From the NCBI GenBank assembly GCA_039566865.1, contig CM076955.1, forward strand, positions 19,451,501 through 19,515,500: 64,000 bases of DNA, written 5' to 3'. How positions within the stretch are numbered: position 1 is the stretch's first letter; the number at the start of each line of letters is the position of its first letter. The position numbers were made by a program, and so were the translations under genes. Shown one piece after another: positions 34,784 through 44,253 of the stretch. A model generated the notes under the pieces. That model saw only the letters and a program-made list of their open reading frames with translations, made no database searches and was not told the origin of the DNA. This DNA comes from Aurelia coerulea (lineage: Eukaryota; Cnidaria; Scyphozoa; Semaeostomeae; Ulmaridae).

Positions 34784-35410
34784 CTATGTGGCATTGCAGA
34801 GTATCGTCACGCCAACATTGAATAAGTAAAACATTATTATTATTATTAGTATCCAGCCAAATAGCCGTGCAAATACGTCAAGGCAAAGTACAGTAGTCAT
34901 CAGTTTCTTGTACATATATGTTTGTTCTAGAAATATATCTTCTCGAATAGGGCCGTTAATTTGGGAATTCCAAGCGTAGTCATAATCATGTAGAATATCG
35001 CTCCATTCTTCTTCCTCTTCTTCCGCATTTGAAAGAGGTTTAATTCTAACGTACAGTTCGTATCCACTTTCAACTGCGTCATCTATGAGCCTCTTCTGTC
35101 TGGATTCAAAACAATGTTCTAAAATCTGTTGATGAAGGCTTCTGTCCATCGTTGGGCGGCCGAGAAATACAACCATTCTCTTTCGATATGATGCTCTTGC
35201 TTCGAATTCAAAGAGTCCATGTGCAGAATCACCATCGTCACCAAAAGGATTCCTTCGCGATATGTTTCTAGAAACAAAGCCAGGCTCTCGTTGATCAAAT
35301 CTTCGCAAATCGTTTACTTTCCGAGGAAGCACGACAGCACGCATCCAAGAACTCCAGCCTTTCCCATCATTGAATGCATTGTCAAAAAGTTCCCTTTGTT
35401 GTCTCCCCAT
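34784..35410 (-). CDS. GIY-YIG-like membrane protein, paralogue 1
   Basis: A 208-codon frame from ATG at 35410. An N-terminal GWSSWMRAVV module is followed by a GIY-YIG-like core: HGLFEFEARA, then VVFLGRP (the GIY and YIG strands, with Phe replacing both Tyr), LIDDAVESGYELYVRIKPLS, an acidic helix and DYDYAWN. This strand-strand-helix order and the YDYAWN ending are what I know from GIY-YIG family proteins. A single hydrophobic segment (about residues 182-203, FGWILIIIIMFYLFNVGVTI) follows, suggesting a tail-anchored membrane protein. It shares ~60% of the core with 37602-38555 and 43238-44028. Its start differs from paralogue 2, whose homologous ATG is absent here. Nuclease activity is doubtful given the Tyr changes. 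Confidence 0.72.
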   Translation of the reverse strand: MGRQQRELFDNAFNDGKGWSSWMRAVVLPRKVNDLRRFDQREPGFVSRNISRRNPFGDDGDSAHGLFEFEARASYRKRMVVFLGRPTMDRSLHQQILEHCFESRQKRLIDDAVESGYELYVRIKPLSNAEEEEEEWSDILHDYDYAWNSQINGPIREDIFLEQTYMYKKLMTTVLCLDVFARLFGWILIIIIMFYLFNVGVTILCNAT

Positions 35411-35513
35411 TTTGCATAATCTTGGTGAGATTTTTGGACAATTCTGCTGAAGAAAATACGTTCAACAGCTAGCCCTAAGCGAGCGCGAGTACTGTCTGAT
35501 CTTGGTATGACAG

Positions 35514-35527
35514 TTTGCGCGCCAAAA
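35514..35527 (-). promoter_or_regulatory. E2F-like site upstream of paralogue 1
   Basis: TTTGCGCGCCAAAA (minus strand TTTTGGCGCGCAAA) lies about 104 bp upstream of the ATG of the 34784-35410 gene. It fits the E2F consensus TTTSGCGC and is kept at 13 of 14 bases upstream of paralogue 3 (44127-44140). Whether it is functional or just part of the duplicated flank is not known. Confidence 0.4.
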
Positions 35528-35699
35528 AACGAACGAGCAAATCTAACACGCTAATTTCAACTTTACCACTTATACTGAGCATCGCCCAATACGCATATTG
35601 CGTTGAGGTCACTAATGTGAAGTCAGATTAGATTGTGAGGTCATAATTTTGAGGTCAGATTATTCTCCTCCGCAAAGGCTCTTATTTGGTAATCCTTGA

Positions 35700-35910
35700 A
35701 GGTGTTGTGTCGCAGTGGTGTAATCCTCTGACTTTGCAGCCAGAACAGTCAGGAGGACAGGGTTCGATCCCAGGTAGAGCCCCATCACTTCAGCGTCATG
35801 ACAAGGGGTCGCGGACTCGATAAGCGCTTAGCTACTTCTGCGATCTCAGCGCTTGGCGCTAAAAACCGCAACTTCACCTTCACTTCACCTTCCTTCACCA
35901 GTAGGGTGCC
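35700..35910 (+). mobile_element. tRNA-derived SINE
   Basis: TGTCGCAGTGGTGTAATCC (A-box-like, about 35708) and GGGTTCGATCCC (B box, 35760-35771) are spaced like a tRNA-type RNA polymerase III promoter. They are followed by an unrelated body (CATCACTTCAGCGTCATGAC) and a CTTCACCTTCACTTCACC-rich tail. The cloverleaf is not intact, so it is a SINE and not a tRNA gene. A fragment of the same family is at 39427-39490. Confidence 0.75.
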
Positions 35911-36009
35911 GGCGGTGGTAATCGGACGCTTAAGGAAAACTAAATATTTTCATAAGAAACTTTAATCAAAGAACGAATCCAAAAGTACCAGGTGAATGGA
36001 CAGGCATTT

Positions 36010-36365
36010 GAACTCTCAGGTCGCCAAAAAATTAAGAAACTCCAGTACTGGGAAAATATAAGTTAAGAAACTATTCATTTTGATAAAGGAAATTCTTGCC
36101 ATATTTTTACTTCACTTTCACTTGTTTCCTGTATCATATTACTCGTAGGGTACTTGATAATGTCTAAACATTTGAAAGACTTCAAAAACTTTGTTTTGAA
36201 ATATTCACAAGGGAACAGGTAGTGAACATGAAGATTGTTATGAAAGCTTTAAGAAACTCGTAAGAAACTCCGAGAACTCAAAATCTGACAATTTTAAGAA
36301 ACTTTCAGTACTGGCCCAAATTCTTAGTTTCTTATAAAAAAAATACGCGTAATTAGGCTAGAGGC
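36010..36365. repeat. TAAGAAACT-rich dispersed repeat, copy 2
   Basis: TTAAGAAACTCCAGTACTGG, GATAAAGGAAATTCTTG, TTGTTTCCTGTATCATA, AATGTCTAAACATTTG and the end TTAGTTTCTTATAAAAAAAA are shared with 25320-25870. TAAGAAACT occurs five or more times on the plus strand near both ends. Confidence 0.7.
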
Positions 36366-36845
36366 CTTCTTGGCTGAGATAGATTTTCATAAAAAAAAAA
36401 AGAAATTTTTCAATACTTGTAATTACCGTACAAACTGAACAACTTACTGATCACGAACTACTTAAAGAGCATATGTCATGAAGCTGATTGGTTAATGCAA
36501 TACAATTCCCTCTATTGTTTATTACAAAGCACAGGATCGAGGCTGAATTTTCATTGCAATGAAAATTCATGAAACAGAACTAAAAAGTCTCGAAACACTG
36601 GAATTCCACTCCAAACTTGTTTGTTGTATTAACCAATTGCTAATGTGACATATGTGCTTTTTAAATGACATTGTAACATTCAACGATGCCAATAATTTGC
36701 ATCAATACAAATTTTCGCTTCAGGTCAACAAATTTATCAATTCCAGGGTGTTAAAAACCACGATAGGAGTATTGTTTAGTGTCTGTAAACTCCAGAAAAT
36801 CATAATCGTCAAAACGACACTCAAAAGTAATTATTTACTATGGCT

Positions 36846-36880
36846 ATAATAATAACAATAATAATAATAATAATAATAAA
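36846..36880. repeat. (AAT)n microsatellite
   Basis: An ATAATAACAATAATAATAAT run of about 35 bp directly upstream of transposon C. Confidence 0.85.
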
Positions 36881-36905
36881 ACGAATATTTATACAGGATA
36901 AACAC

Positions 36906-37316
36906 CCCAGGGGGGGTACTCATTGACTTTCAATACATGCCAATATTTGGGGTCCGAAATTTTATGTTGAATTAACATTTGGGGTCTGTGAATAACAACA
37001 TGGACAAGAATTCAATATTTGGGGTCCACAAATCTGAAGAAAGGAAAAATCAAGCAATTTGGCCCTGAAGTTGCGAATCATGAAATGAATGTCTTGGTAT
37101 TATTCAAAAACTGAGAAAGATCGAGAAGCTCAAATTGAAATCATTCAAAAACATTTCAGGGACCCCAGAAATAGATAACAATATTTGGGGTCTCCAAAAC
37201 GTTAGACTCAATATTTGGGGTCCCCAAAACATCAGGCTTAATATTTAGGGGTCAGCAAAGAAATAGTGGCATGGACCCCCCCCGTATTGAAAGTTAGGGA
37301 GTACCCCCCCCCCTGG
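36906..37316. mobile_element. DNA transposon C: 9-bp target duplication
   Basis: The inverted ends CCCAGGGGGGGTACTC and GTACCCCCCCCCCTGG (with CTTTCAATAC/GTATTGAAAG further in) are flanked by GATAAACAC at 36897-36905 and 37317-37325. AATATTTGGGGTCC-type motifs occur three times near the left end and three times near the right end, all on the plus strand. 411 bp, non-coding. Confidence 0.82.
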
Positions 37317-37601
37317 GATAAACACTTCAACAATTACAACATCGCTGTTATCACTGTGTGTCCTGTGCCCTAGACCTTAAATGAAATTGAAAGAAAATTT
37401 ATTACATTAAAAACGTTGATAATATCTTACAAGAATAGAATCTATAATACCTAATAAAACCTAATTTCACATCGAAATAAAATAATGTTTGTCACTGTCA
37501 TACAAAATGATTTTTAGCAAGGCTTGAAATGCAACTTGGAACTGATGCTGACGAATGTCCGATGAAAAATGATCCTGACAAATGGAGTGATGCTAACCGA
37601 T
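37317..37601. other. 3' flank of GIY-YIG-like gene 2
   Basis: Past the stop at 37602 the sequence still aligns to the coding end of paralogue 3 (GGTGAATCGGTTAGCATCAC), showing that paralogue 2 stops earlier or gained its stop. Confidence 0.5.
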
Positions 37602-38555
37602 TCACCGTGGACAAAACTTTTTCCATAACATCGTTATCAACAACAGCACAAATACGAAGACCGGCACCCTCCAGATGGTCGCAAAACTCCAGCCAAAAAG
37701 AGAGGTAAGGGAAGAAACAATCTGTGTAGGTATAGCAGCAATTATCCCAAAACTCCAGCCAAGAAAAGAGGTAAGGGAAGAAACAATCTGTGTAGGTATG
37801 AAAGCAATTTTCCCAAAACTCCAGCCAAGAAAGGAGGCAAGAGCAGAAACAATCTGTGTAGGTATGAAAGCAATTTTCCCAAAACTCCAGCCAAGAAAGG
37901 AGGCAAGAGCAGAAACAATCTGTGTAGCTATGGCAGCAGTAATCTTCAGCAACCAGGGCAAAAATAGGAATACAACACAACCAATCATGAGAAACCAACC
38001 GACACCGTAAGCGCAATAGTTAAGGAGAACCCATACGAAGTACAACCATGCTTGCTTGAATAATACATCTCGAGCATGGTCATTCCAGGCATAGTCATAT
38101 TCATCTAGGATATCTTGCCATTCTGCTTCCTCTTCTTCTGCATTTGCAAGAGGTTTAATTCTAACGTACAGCTCGTAACCATATTTAACAGCGTCATCTA
38201 TGAGCCTCTTCTGTCTAGATCCAAAGCCCTGCCCAATGCAATGTTCTTTTATCTGTTGATAAAGACTTCCGTAGGTTGGGCGGCCGAGAAACACAACCAT
38301 TCTGTTTCCATATGGTGCTCTTACTTCGAATTCAAAGAGTCCATGTTGAGAATTGCCACCATGACCAAAAGGATTTCTTCGGGATATGTTTCTTGAGACT
38401 AGGCCAATTCCACGAGCATCGAATCTCCTCACGTCATCTACATTCTGAGCAGGAACCACTGCACGCTTCCAAGAACTCCAGCCTCTATCATCACCAAATA
38501 CATCCTTGCAATTTTCCTTAAGTCGTTTCTCTTTTTTGCTCAAACTTGGTAACAT
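37602..38555 (-). CDS. GIY-YIG-like membrane protein, paralogue 2, with repeats
   Basis: A 317-codon frame from ATG at 38555. Residues 25-34 GWSSWKRAVV; GIY-like strand HGLFEFEVRA (71-80); YIG-like VVFLGRP (87-93); LIDDAVKYGYELYVRIKP (118-135); acidic helix with candidate Glu around 140-145; DEYDYAWN (151-158), with the conserved Asn. The usual helix Arg is not evident and both signature Tyr are Phe, so it is probably not a normal nuclease. From ~172 it is very hydrophobic: a first membrane region (about 172-204), four 22-residue repeats (209-296, unit IPTQIVSALASFLGWSFGKI..) and a last segment VPVFVFVLLLITMLW. It lies in intron 2 of the SLC26A11-like gene, same strand. Function unknown; the fold assignment is inference from motif order. 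Confidence 0.75.
   Translation of the reverse strand: MLPSLSKKEKRLKENCKDVFGDDRGWSSWKRAVVPAQNVDDVRRFDARGIGLVSRNISRRNPFGHGGNSQHGLFEFEVRAPYGNRMVVFLGRPTYGSLYQQIKEHCIGQGFGSRQKRLIDDAVKYGYELYVRIKPLANAEEEEAEWQDILDEYDYAWNDHARDVLFKQAWLYFVWVLLNYCAYGVGWFLMIGCVVFLFLPWLLKITAAIATQIVSALASFLGWSFGKIAFIPTQIVSALASFLGWSFGKIAFIPTQIVSSLTSFLGWSFGIIAAIPTQIVSSLTSLFGWSFATIWRVPVFVFVLLLITMLWKKFCPR
37668..37931 (-). repeat. 66-bp in-frame tandem repeat, four copies
   Basis: CAAAACTCCAGCCAA recurs at about 37682, 37748, 37814 and 37880, exactly 66 bp apart. Each unit encodes 22 residues with GWSF. The middle two are almost identical, so expansion is recent. Paralogues 1 and 3 lack the array; paralogue 3 passes directly from CAYGWS to the final segment. 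Confidence 0.9.
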
Positions 38556-39426
38556 TTTTGGACGAATGAATTCTGCTGCACATTTGCAGTCTGGTTTTGC
38601 TGGACAGTTTCATTTCACTTTCCAAGAAACAATAGCGGAGTCATAGCGGGAGTCATAGGTGAGGTCAGGACAGATTTCAAATCTAAGACTAGCAATTAGT
38701 GCAGAAACATATGTATTTGAGTATTTTTTGGATGTAAATTTGTGGTAACATACTTTTCTCTGTTCTTTATGATGCCAAGAAACATAAAAACATTGGTGCC
38801 AATTCTTTTGAACAGTTTAATGGCTATTTTATCGAGTTTTTGTCCTTAGGGAACACACATCATTGAGAAGTATGACATTTTAAAAACAGGCCTAAATTTA
38901 CAGCTCTTTACAAAATGCATAACGCTATTTTTTGTTTGTTATGTTCCTAGAGGATCATAAGGATCTTAGGAACCTTGTTATAGAATTTATAGCTTTGGTG
39001 GCCTTTTATAGAAAGTTGAGGTAAAGTTGCAATTTGTGTATAGACAAAGGAGCCTGAGGGGGGGGGCTAAGCTAAGACCTTAGTCCTCCAAGTTTTTCGA
39101 AGAAACTAGCAGAAGAAACAAACATTCTCAGGATCCTGCTGCACAGTGATCCAGAACAATAGAGCTAATGGAAGAAATACCAAAAAATGAAGTTTTCTAT
39201 TTCTGACTACTGATCATACCACTCAAAACTAGATATGTTGGCCATCAAAATAAAAAAAATTTCATTGAAATCGAACATGCGAGCCCAGAGAAAATCGAGG
39301 TCAAAGTTTGGTGAAATCTACAAGTGTCAATTTCATGGCAATTTCATCAAATCTTCCTCTAATTGGTTAATTAATGCCAAAATTCAAATTCTCATTTCTT
39401 GGCTCAGAAATGTCCGATTTGTATGA
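38556..39426. other. Upstream of GIY-YIG-like gene 2; intronic spacer
   Basis: The first ~120 bp align loosely with the upstream flanks of paralogues 1 and 3 (AATAGCGGAGTCATAG, GAGGTCAG), but the E2F-like box is absent. A run of G lies at 39058-39066. No gene supported. Confidence 0.4.
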
Positions 39427-39490
39427 AATCAACTCCAGGGTTCGATCCCAGGCAGAGCCCCACCACCTGAGCGTCATGACAAAAGCAGAG
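39427..39490 (+). mobile_element. tRNA-derived SINE fragment
   Basis: Holds the B box GGGTTCGATCCC and the same following body (CAGAGCCCCACCACCTGAGC, GTCATGAC) as the SINE at 35700-35910. The A box is lost. Confidence 0.65.
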
Positions 39491-41044
39491 TGAGGTCCGA
39501 AAATCTGAGTCAGAAATCATATTCTTTAAAGCAAAGAAATAGGAATAAAAACGCCGTGAATGATTACAAAAACTATGAAAACGGCTATGAACAAAAGGAA
39601 TGATAAACCAAAGTGATAGATTTGATGCACATACCAAGGCATGATATTTGGTAAATAGGTGGAAGTCCCAAAAAAAATTGTAAAATTTTGCTCGTGCTAT
39701 TTCGCATTATTGTCACTGTGACCTAACATATGATATGAGAGAGACTCTAGTATTCATTGATTTGCAATATTTACGTGTACTTGTTTGCAGTTTAACATTT
39801 TTCATTCAAAGGCCACAGGGAAGTCTTTGTATCTTGATCCCTTGGAGGTATCGTCCTTATGGTATTGTACAGTAGTTTGTAGTTAGTGTAATCGGTAATA
39901 TGTTTAATAAAAATTTTAAAGGAATATAAAACATCGAAGTGCTGATTTTTTACTTTTCAAAAGTCATCGAATATCGTTGACAACGCTAACCGGTATGAGG
40001 GTGAAGCCTGGCATTATATGGACGGCTCTTAACAGAGATACAGTAGCATTGAGGCAACCTCGTCCTCAGAACCTTTGTCATATTATGACAAAAGACCCTG
40101 GGGACGAGCTTGACAAAAGGTCCTGGGGACGAGGTTGGCGTCGAGGCAGAAAGCACACATAACGTATTCCAAAAATTTTATGTTTCAACACAAGTTCACA
40201 AAAAGTGTAGGCTAAAGTGCTACATTACAAGCTATTAGATTCATTCTACCTCTACTTTTTTTAAAAAATAAAACACTTTTTGGATCCACTTCTCAGATTA
40301 CTAAAAAATTTTCATAAGGACAGGTTCTGCTTCTTGATAACCTATCAATGCCATAACATTACGAATGTCCTCTACCACACGATTACTGTACGATAAAAGA
40401 TACAATGACAAATATAATCTCGGCCAAAATACTTGAAACAAATTACGAAATTGCACTATTTGGGCCCCCTTCGGCCTTAATTGCGTGCCCCCAGTCCCCC
40501 TGTTTCAATGCAGCTTGAATCAAACGTCATTGAACTGTGGCAAGATTGAATTGAATTGGAGCTACATTTTCTGTTTATCATAGGAGGTCCTGCTTTTTTG
40601 GAACATGATTGTAGGTACATAGTGAAAATCTGTTTAATCAATCATAAATTAGCCTAGAAATAACGAAACATACAATCGTCGAAAAAGATAGGTAAAGGGT
40701 CTTGGGTTACATGTAGACCTGGGATCTAGTGTTGAACAATTTATGAGATACCGGAGCTACCTTCTTTTTTTCAATAATCTAATTTTTTATTTGCACCACA
40801 TTTTTAAAGAATTGGGTATCTATTATGTGATCCCTACCCTACGTCAAGAGGCATACTACTACTACAAATCTCGTGCAATTTCTATGAAATCATATCTATT
40901 CGCACTTTTGAGGGTGACCCGTCACGCGTTCTAAGAACTGCATAGCCTGTCTTCCAGACCACTTTCCTTTCCTTTTCAAGTGGTCTGGAACACAGGCTAA
41001 GAACTGCCTCACCGGACATTTCAATTCCAAAAAAATCTCGTACA
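39491..41044. other. Intronic spacer
   Basis: GAAGTCCCAAAAAAAATTG near 39662 looks like a lone transposon end. GTGGTCTGGAA / TTCCAGACCAC pair near 40955-40990 around a short loop. No gene supported. Confidence 0.35.
40050..40137. repeat. Palindromic repeat CTGGGGACGAGG
   Basis: CCTCGTCCTCAGAACCTTTG, TCATATTATGACAAAAGACC and CTGGGGACGAGC form a hairpin, then TGACAAAAGGTCCTGGGGAC, GAGG repeats the right half. A related piece is at 52187-52246 (ACCTCATCCCTGGG ... CCTGGGGACGAGG). Confidence 0.65.
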
Positions 41045-42856
41045 CCTTCGGCAAAAATCCTAAAAATTCTGGTAATGGGTGTTGAATGTCCCCATTGATT
41101 CAGAACAGATTTGTTCAGCTTGCAACCATAACAGAGAGGATACCATTTCTTTCACCTTGAAATTGAATGCTCCTTTAAGGCATGTTACTTTCTCAAAATT
41201 CTGGGATTGGGTATCAATATCTGACCTATGCACAGTGTTCCAGGGCATGTAATTAATGTGAAAAATGAAAGTATCAGAATTATACCAAACTGATTTTTCT
41301 ATTGTTCACCGTAGCCTGAGGTATATCAAGACGCAAAAAAATTTCAAATCGGACAATTTAGTGCTGAGAAAACATCATTTCAAGTTGGGCCTAAAAAGTG
41401 TACGTAAGTCTTCTTTCTAAGCACAGCAAGGCCACAAAGTAGCACTAAGTTTCAAATTCAAATTTCTTGGCTTGCACTCACCCGATTTTCGTGATTTTTG
41501 TTTTGTTCAAAAGATTAAGCCTTGCAGAGTATGTAGTGAAAAAGTGGATAGAAAATTTTATTTTGGGATGCGGAAATTTTGCGAATTCATACTGGTAACT
41601 AAACGTTAAATAAACTAAAACTGAATCACGAAGCACTTCTTCAACATTAAGAAAGAAGAATCTATGTTACAGAATTCTCGGAAAGTCTATTGTAGAATCA
41701 GGTTTAAGCTATTGGCAACACGTTTGCAAAAGGGCTTAGTAGAATAAGCTCTGAAATAATTTTGGCGAATTTTTCACGAAGACCAGTTTTGCGCCTTTTC
41801 AGAGTAAAAATTGCATTTTTTTATGACGAAAATCTATTAGCAAAGCCATCATATCTCCACAGTTTCAAATACATGCTTTTTAGCAATAGAAGTATAAAGT
41901 CTTTTTACATAATTCACTAATTTTCAAGGTTTTGAAAACATGCAGCCAATTCTACAATGATTTGTTATATCCCAAGGTGAAAAATGCACCTAGTAACATC
42001 GAAAAACAGAACAAACACCAAAATAGATACCTAATATGATTAGGGAATTGATCTCTAACCTCCTTTTGACTATAAGCTGGAAATATTTGTTTCATTGAAC
42101 ATCTAGTCCAGTCTATAGTACAGTGGCAAATACAGACATAATTTGCTAAAAAAGACTTCTTCTTCACTGGCCTTCATGAAAAATTCGCCAAAATTAGTTG
42201 AGAGCTTATTCTACTTAGCTCTTTTGCAAAAATGTTCCCAATAGGTTAAACTTGATTCTGCAATAGGCTTTACGAGAGTTCTGAAACATAGATTTTTTGT
42301 TTTCAATGTAGAAGGAGCGTTTCGTGATTCAGTTTTAGTTTTTATGAACGATTGGTTACCATTATGGATTTGAAAAATTTGCACATCCCAAGATGAAATT
42401 TTCAATCGACCTTTTAACTACATTTTCTGCAGGGTTCAATCTGTCAAACAAAACAAAGATCATGAAAATCGAGTGAGTGCAAGCCAAGAAATTTGAATTT
42501 GAATGTTAGTGCTATTTTGTAGCCTTGCTGTGCTACAAAAGAAGCCTGCAGTACACTTTTTAGGCCTAACTTGAAATGATATTTTCTCAGCACTAAATTG
42601 TCCGATTTGAAAAATTTTTGCGTCTTGATATACCTCAGGCTACGGTTGAATATAGAAAAATCAGTGTTGTACAATTCTGAAATTTTCATTTTTTGGCATT
42701 AATTACACTAAAATGGAAATCTGGATCACAGTGCTATGTTCTGGGATAGGGTATCAATATCTGACCAAAATTCTGGGAATAGGTCCTAACAAAAAATCCT
42801 TGCAGCGCACACCCCTGTATAAATTTATAGTGAAGTACCCCCCTCCCCCCGGGGCC
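41045..42856. mobile_element. DNA transposon E (inner part is a large palindrome)
   Basis: The right end AGTGAAGTACCCCCCTCCCC, CCGG resembles the C-rich end of element C. TTCTGGGATTGGGTATCAAT, ATCTGACC (about 41196-41223) recurs in the same orientation at 42739-42764 outside the inverted arms (41250-42707). A left terminal repeat matching the right end was not found, so the boundary is uncertain. Confidence 0.5.
41250..42707. repeat. 1.46-kb palindrome, ~540-bp arms
   Basis: GTAATTAATG ... on the left and CATTAATTAC ... on the right. Arms run about 41250-41790 and 42165-42707. Matching boxes include CCTGAGGTATATCAAGACGC/GCGTCTTGATATACCTCAGG and GACAATTTAGTGCTGAGAAA/TTTCTCAGCACTAAATTGTC. Arms differ by ~10-15%. 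No coding sequence identified; short frames are shadows of the repeat. Confidence 0.82.
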
Positions 42857-43237
42857 AAGATTAATTTTCATGTTAAAAAGAAAAATATATTTTTCAGTGC
42901 TTCCAATTACCAACTATTTAAAATATCACAACACTTTAAGTGACATTTTGTATCACTCAAAAGTGCTAAAATTTGCATCAATACAAATTTTCGCTTGAGG
43001 TCACCTTCAAGACATTCAACGAAGCAACCCTATTGACAAAACTAAATCAACTCTACACTTCCGGCATTGAAGATATAAGAAACGCGCAAGAAACTTTTGG
43101 CAGCAAAATGGCCCAACAATTTAAGAAACGGCCTGCCAGTTTCTGTTTCTTATAAAAAAAATACGTGCAATTCAGCAGTTGTGTAGTCTAGCTGTAGCTG
43201 CTGTAAAATCCAGAGTATCACCATCGTCAAACGAGAC
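42857..43237. other. Intronic spacer with a repeat end
   Basis: GTTTCTTATAAAAAAAATAC (about 43145) matches the end of the TAAGAAACT-rich repeat, and GCATCAATACAAATTTTCGC (42976) also occurs at 36697-36716. No gene. Confidence 0.5.
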
Positions 43238-44028
43238 TCAAATGTAATTGTCAACTAAGTCTATTGCCAAGCTTACAAAAGAACTTGGAACCATTGGAAC
43301 TGATTGTAACAGGAGTCTGATGACAAATTTGAGCACGATCTTGAAAAGTGGAGTGATACTAACCGATTCACCACGGTTGAAAACTTTCTCCCATAACATA
43401 AACATCATCATCAACCACAGCACAAATGCGAATTTCGGCGGGGTATTCCATATAACACTCCAGCCATAAGCGCAAGAGTTATTAAGGTGAACCGAAACGA
43501 AATACACCATCTTGTATAGCCATGTGAGCCCTGTTTGCTTCTCAAATAGTAAATCTCGAATAGGGCCTTTCTTTTGGGAATTCCAGGCATAATCATATTC
43601 ATCTAGAATATCTTGCCATTCTTCTTCCTCTTCTTCAGCATTTGCAAGAGGTTTAATTCTAACGAACAACTCAAAACCAAATTCAACCGCGTCATTTATA
43701 AGCCCCTTCTGCCTGGATCCAAAGCAGTGTTCTAATATCTGTTCATGAAGGCTTTTGTCCGTCTTTGGACGGCCTAGAAACACAACCAGCTTGCTTCCAG
43801 CACTTCCAGGTTTTCTCGCTGCGAATTCAAAGAGTCCAAATCGGGAATCGCCATGGTCTCCAAAGGGATTTTTTGCGATATGTTTCTTGAGACTAGGCCA
43901 ATTTCACGAGAATCAAATTTCCCCACGTCAGTTACATTCTGAGCAGGAACCACTGCACGCTTCCAAGAACTCCAGCCTTCATCATCATCAAACGCATCCT
44001 TGTAATCTTCTCTAAGTAGTCTGTACAT
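43238..44028 (-). pseudogene. GIY-YIG-like membrane protein, paralogue 3, frameshifted
   Basis: The first part (ATG at 44028: MYRLLREDYKDAF, GWSSWKRAVVPAQNV) is in one frame; the rest (VVFLGRPKTDKSL, LINDAVEFGFELFVRIKPLA, DEYDYAWN) is in another. Compared with paralogues 1 and 2 one base is missing around 43868-43875, within SRNIS-R-NPFG. An alternative in-frame start farther upstream is not ATG. The C-terminal part keeps one hydrophobic segment (FAFVLWLMMMFMLW) without the 22-residue repeats and extends beyond paralogue 2. It could be a recent pseudogene, an assembly error, or carry a small intron, but no GT-AG pair was obvious. Confidence 0.7.
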
Positions 44029-44126
44029 TTTGCTTAACTTTGGTGACAATTTTAGATGTGTGAATTCTGCTGAACTCAATACGTTCAACAGCGCTGTTTT
44101 GGTTTCGTTGCATATTCGTTGCAACG

Positions 44127-44140
44127 TTTACGCGCCAAAA
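44127..44140 (-). promoter_or_regulatory. E2F-like site upstream of paralogue 3
   Basis: TTTACGCGCCAAAA, about 99 bp upstream of the ATG at 44028, matches the site upstream of paralogue 1 at 13 of 14 positions and sits at nearly the same distance. Confidence 0.38.
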
Positions 44141-44253
44141 TGAAGAACAAGGAAATCCAACACGTTCAGGTCCATTGGTCCAACCACAATAGTAGAGTCA
44201 TGGAAACAATGGTTTGGTTTGAGCTAAGGTCAGATTTAAAATCTAAAATTATA

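Noticed and set aside
35700..35800. A tRNA gene
   Set aside because: Only pol III A/B-box-like motifs are present; no intact acceptor or anticodon stem could be folded, and the body continues as a SINE.
37498..38016. The alternative minus frame with CFCSCLLSWLEFW repeats
   Set aside because: It is the shifted-frame shadow of the 22-residue repeats in the 37602-38555 gene.
43238..43783. A separate gene beginning at 43783
   Set aside because: It is the second half of paralogue 3 after a frameshift; its homologues continue upstream without a start there.
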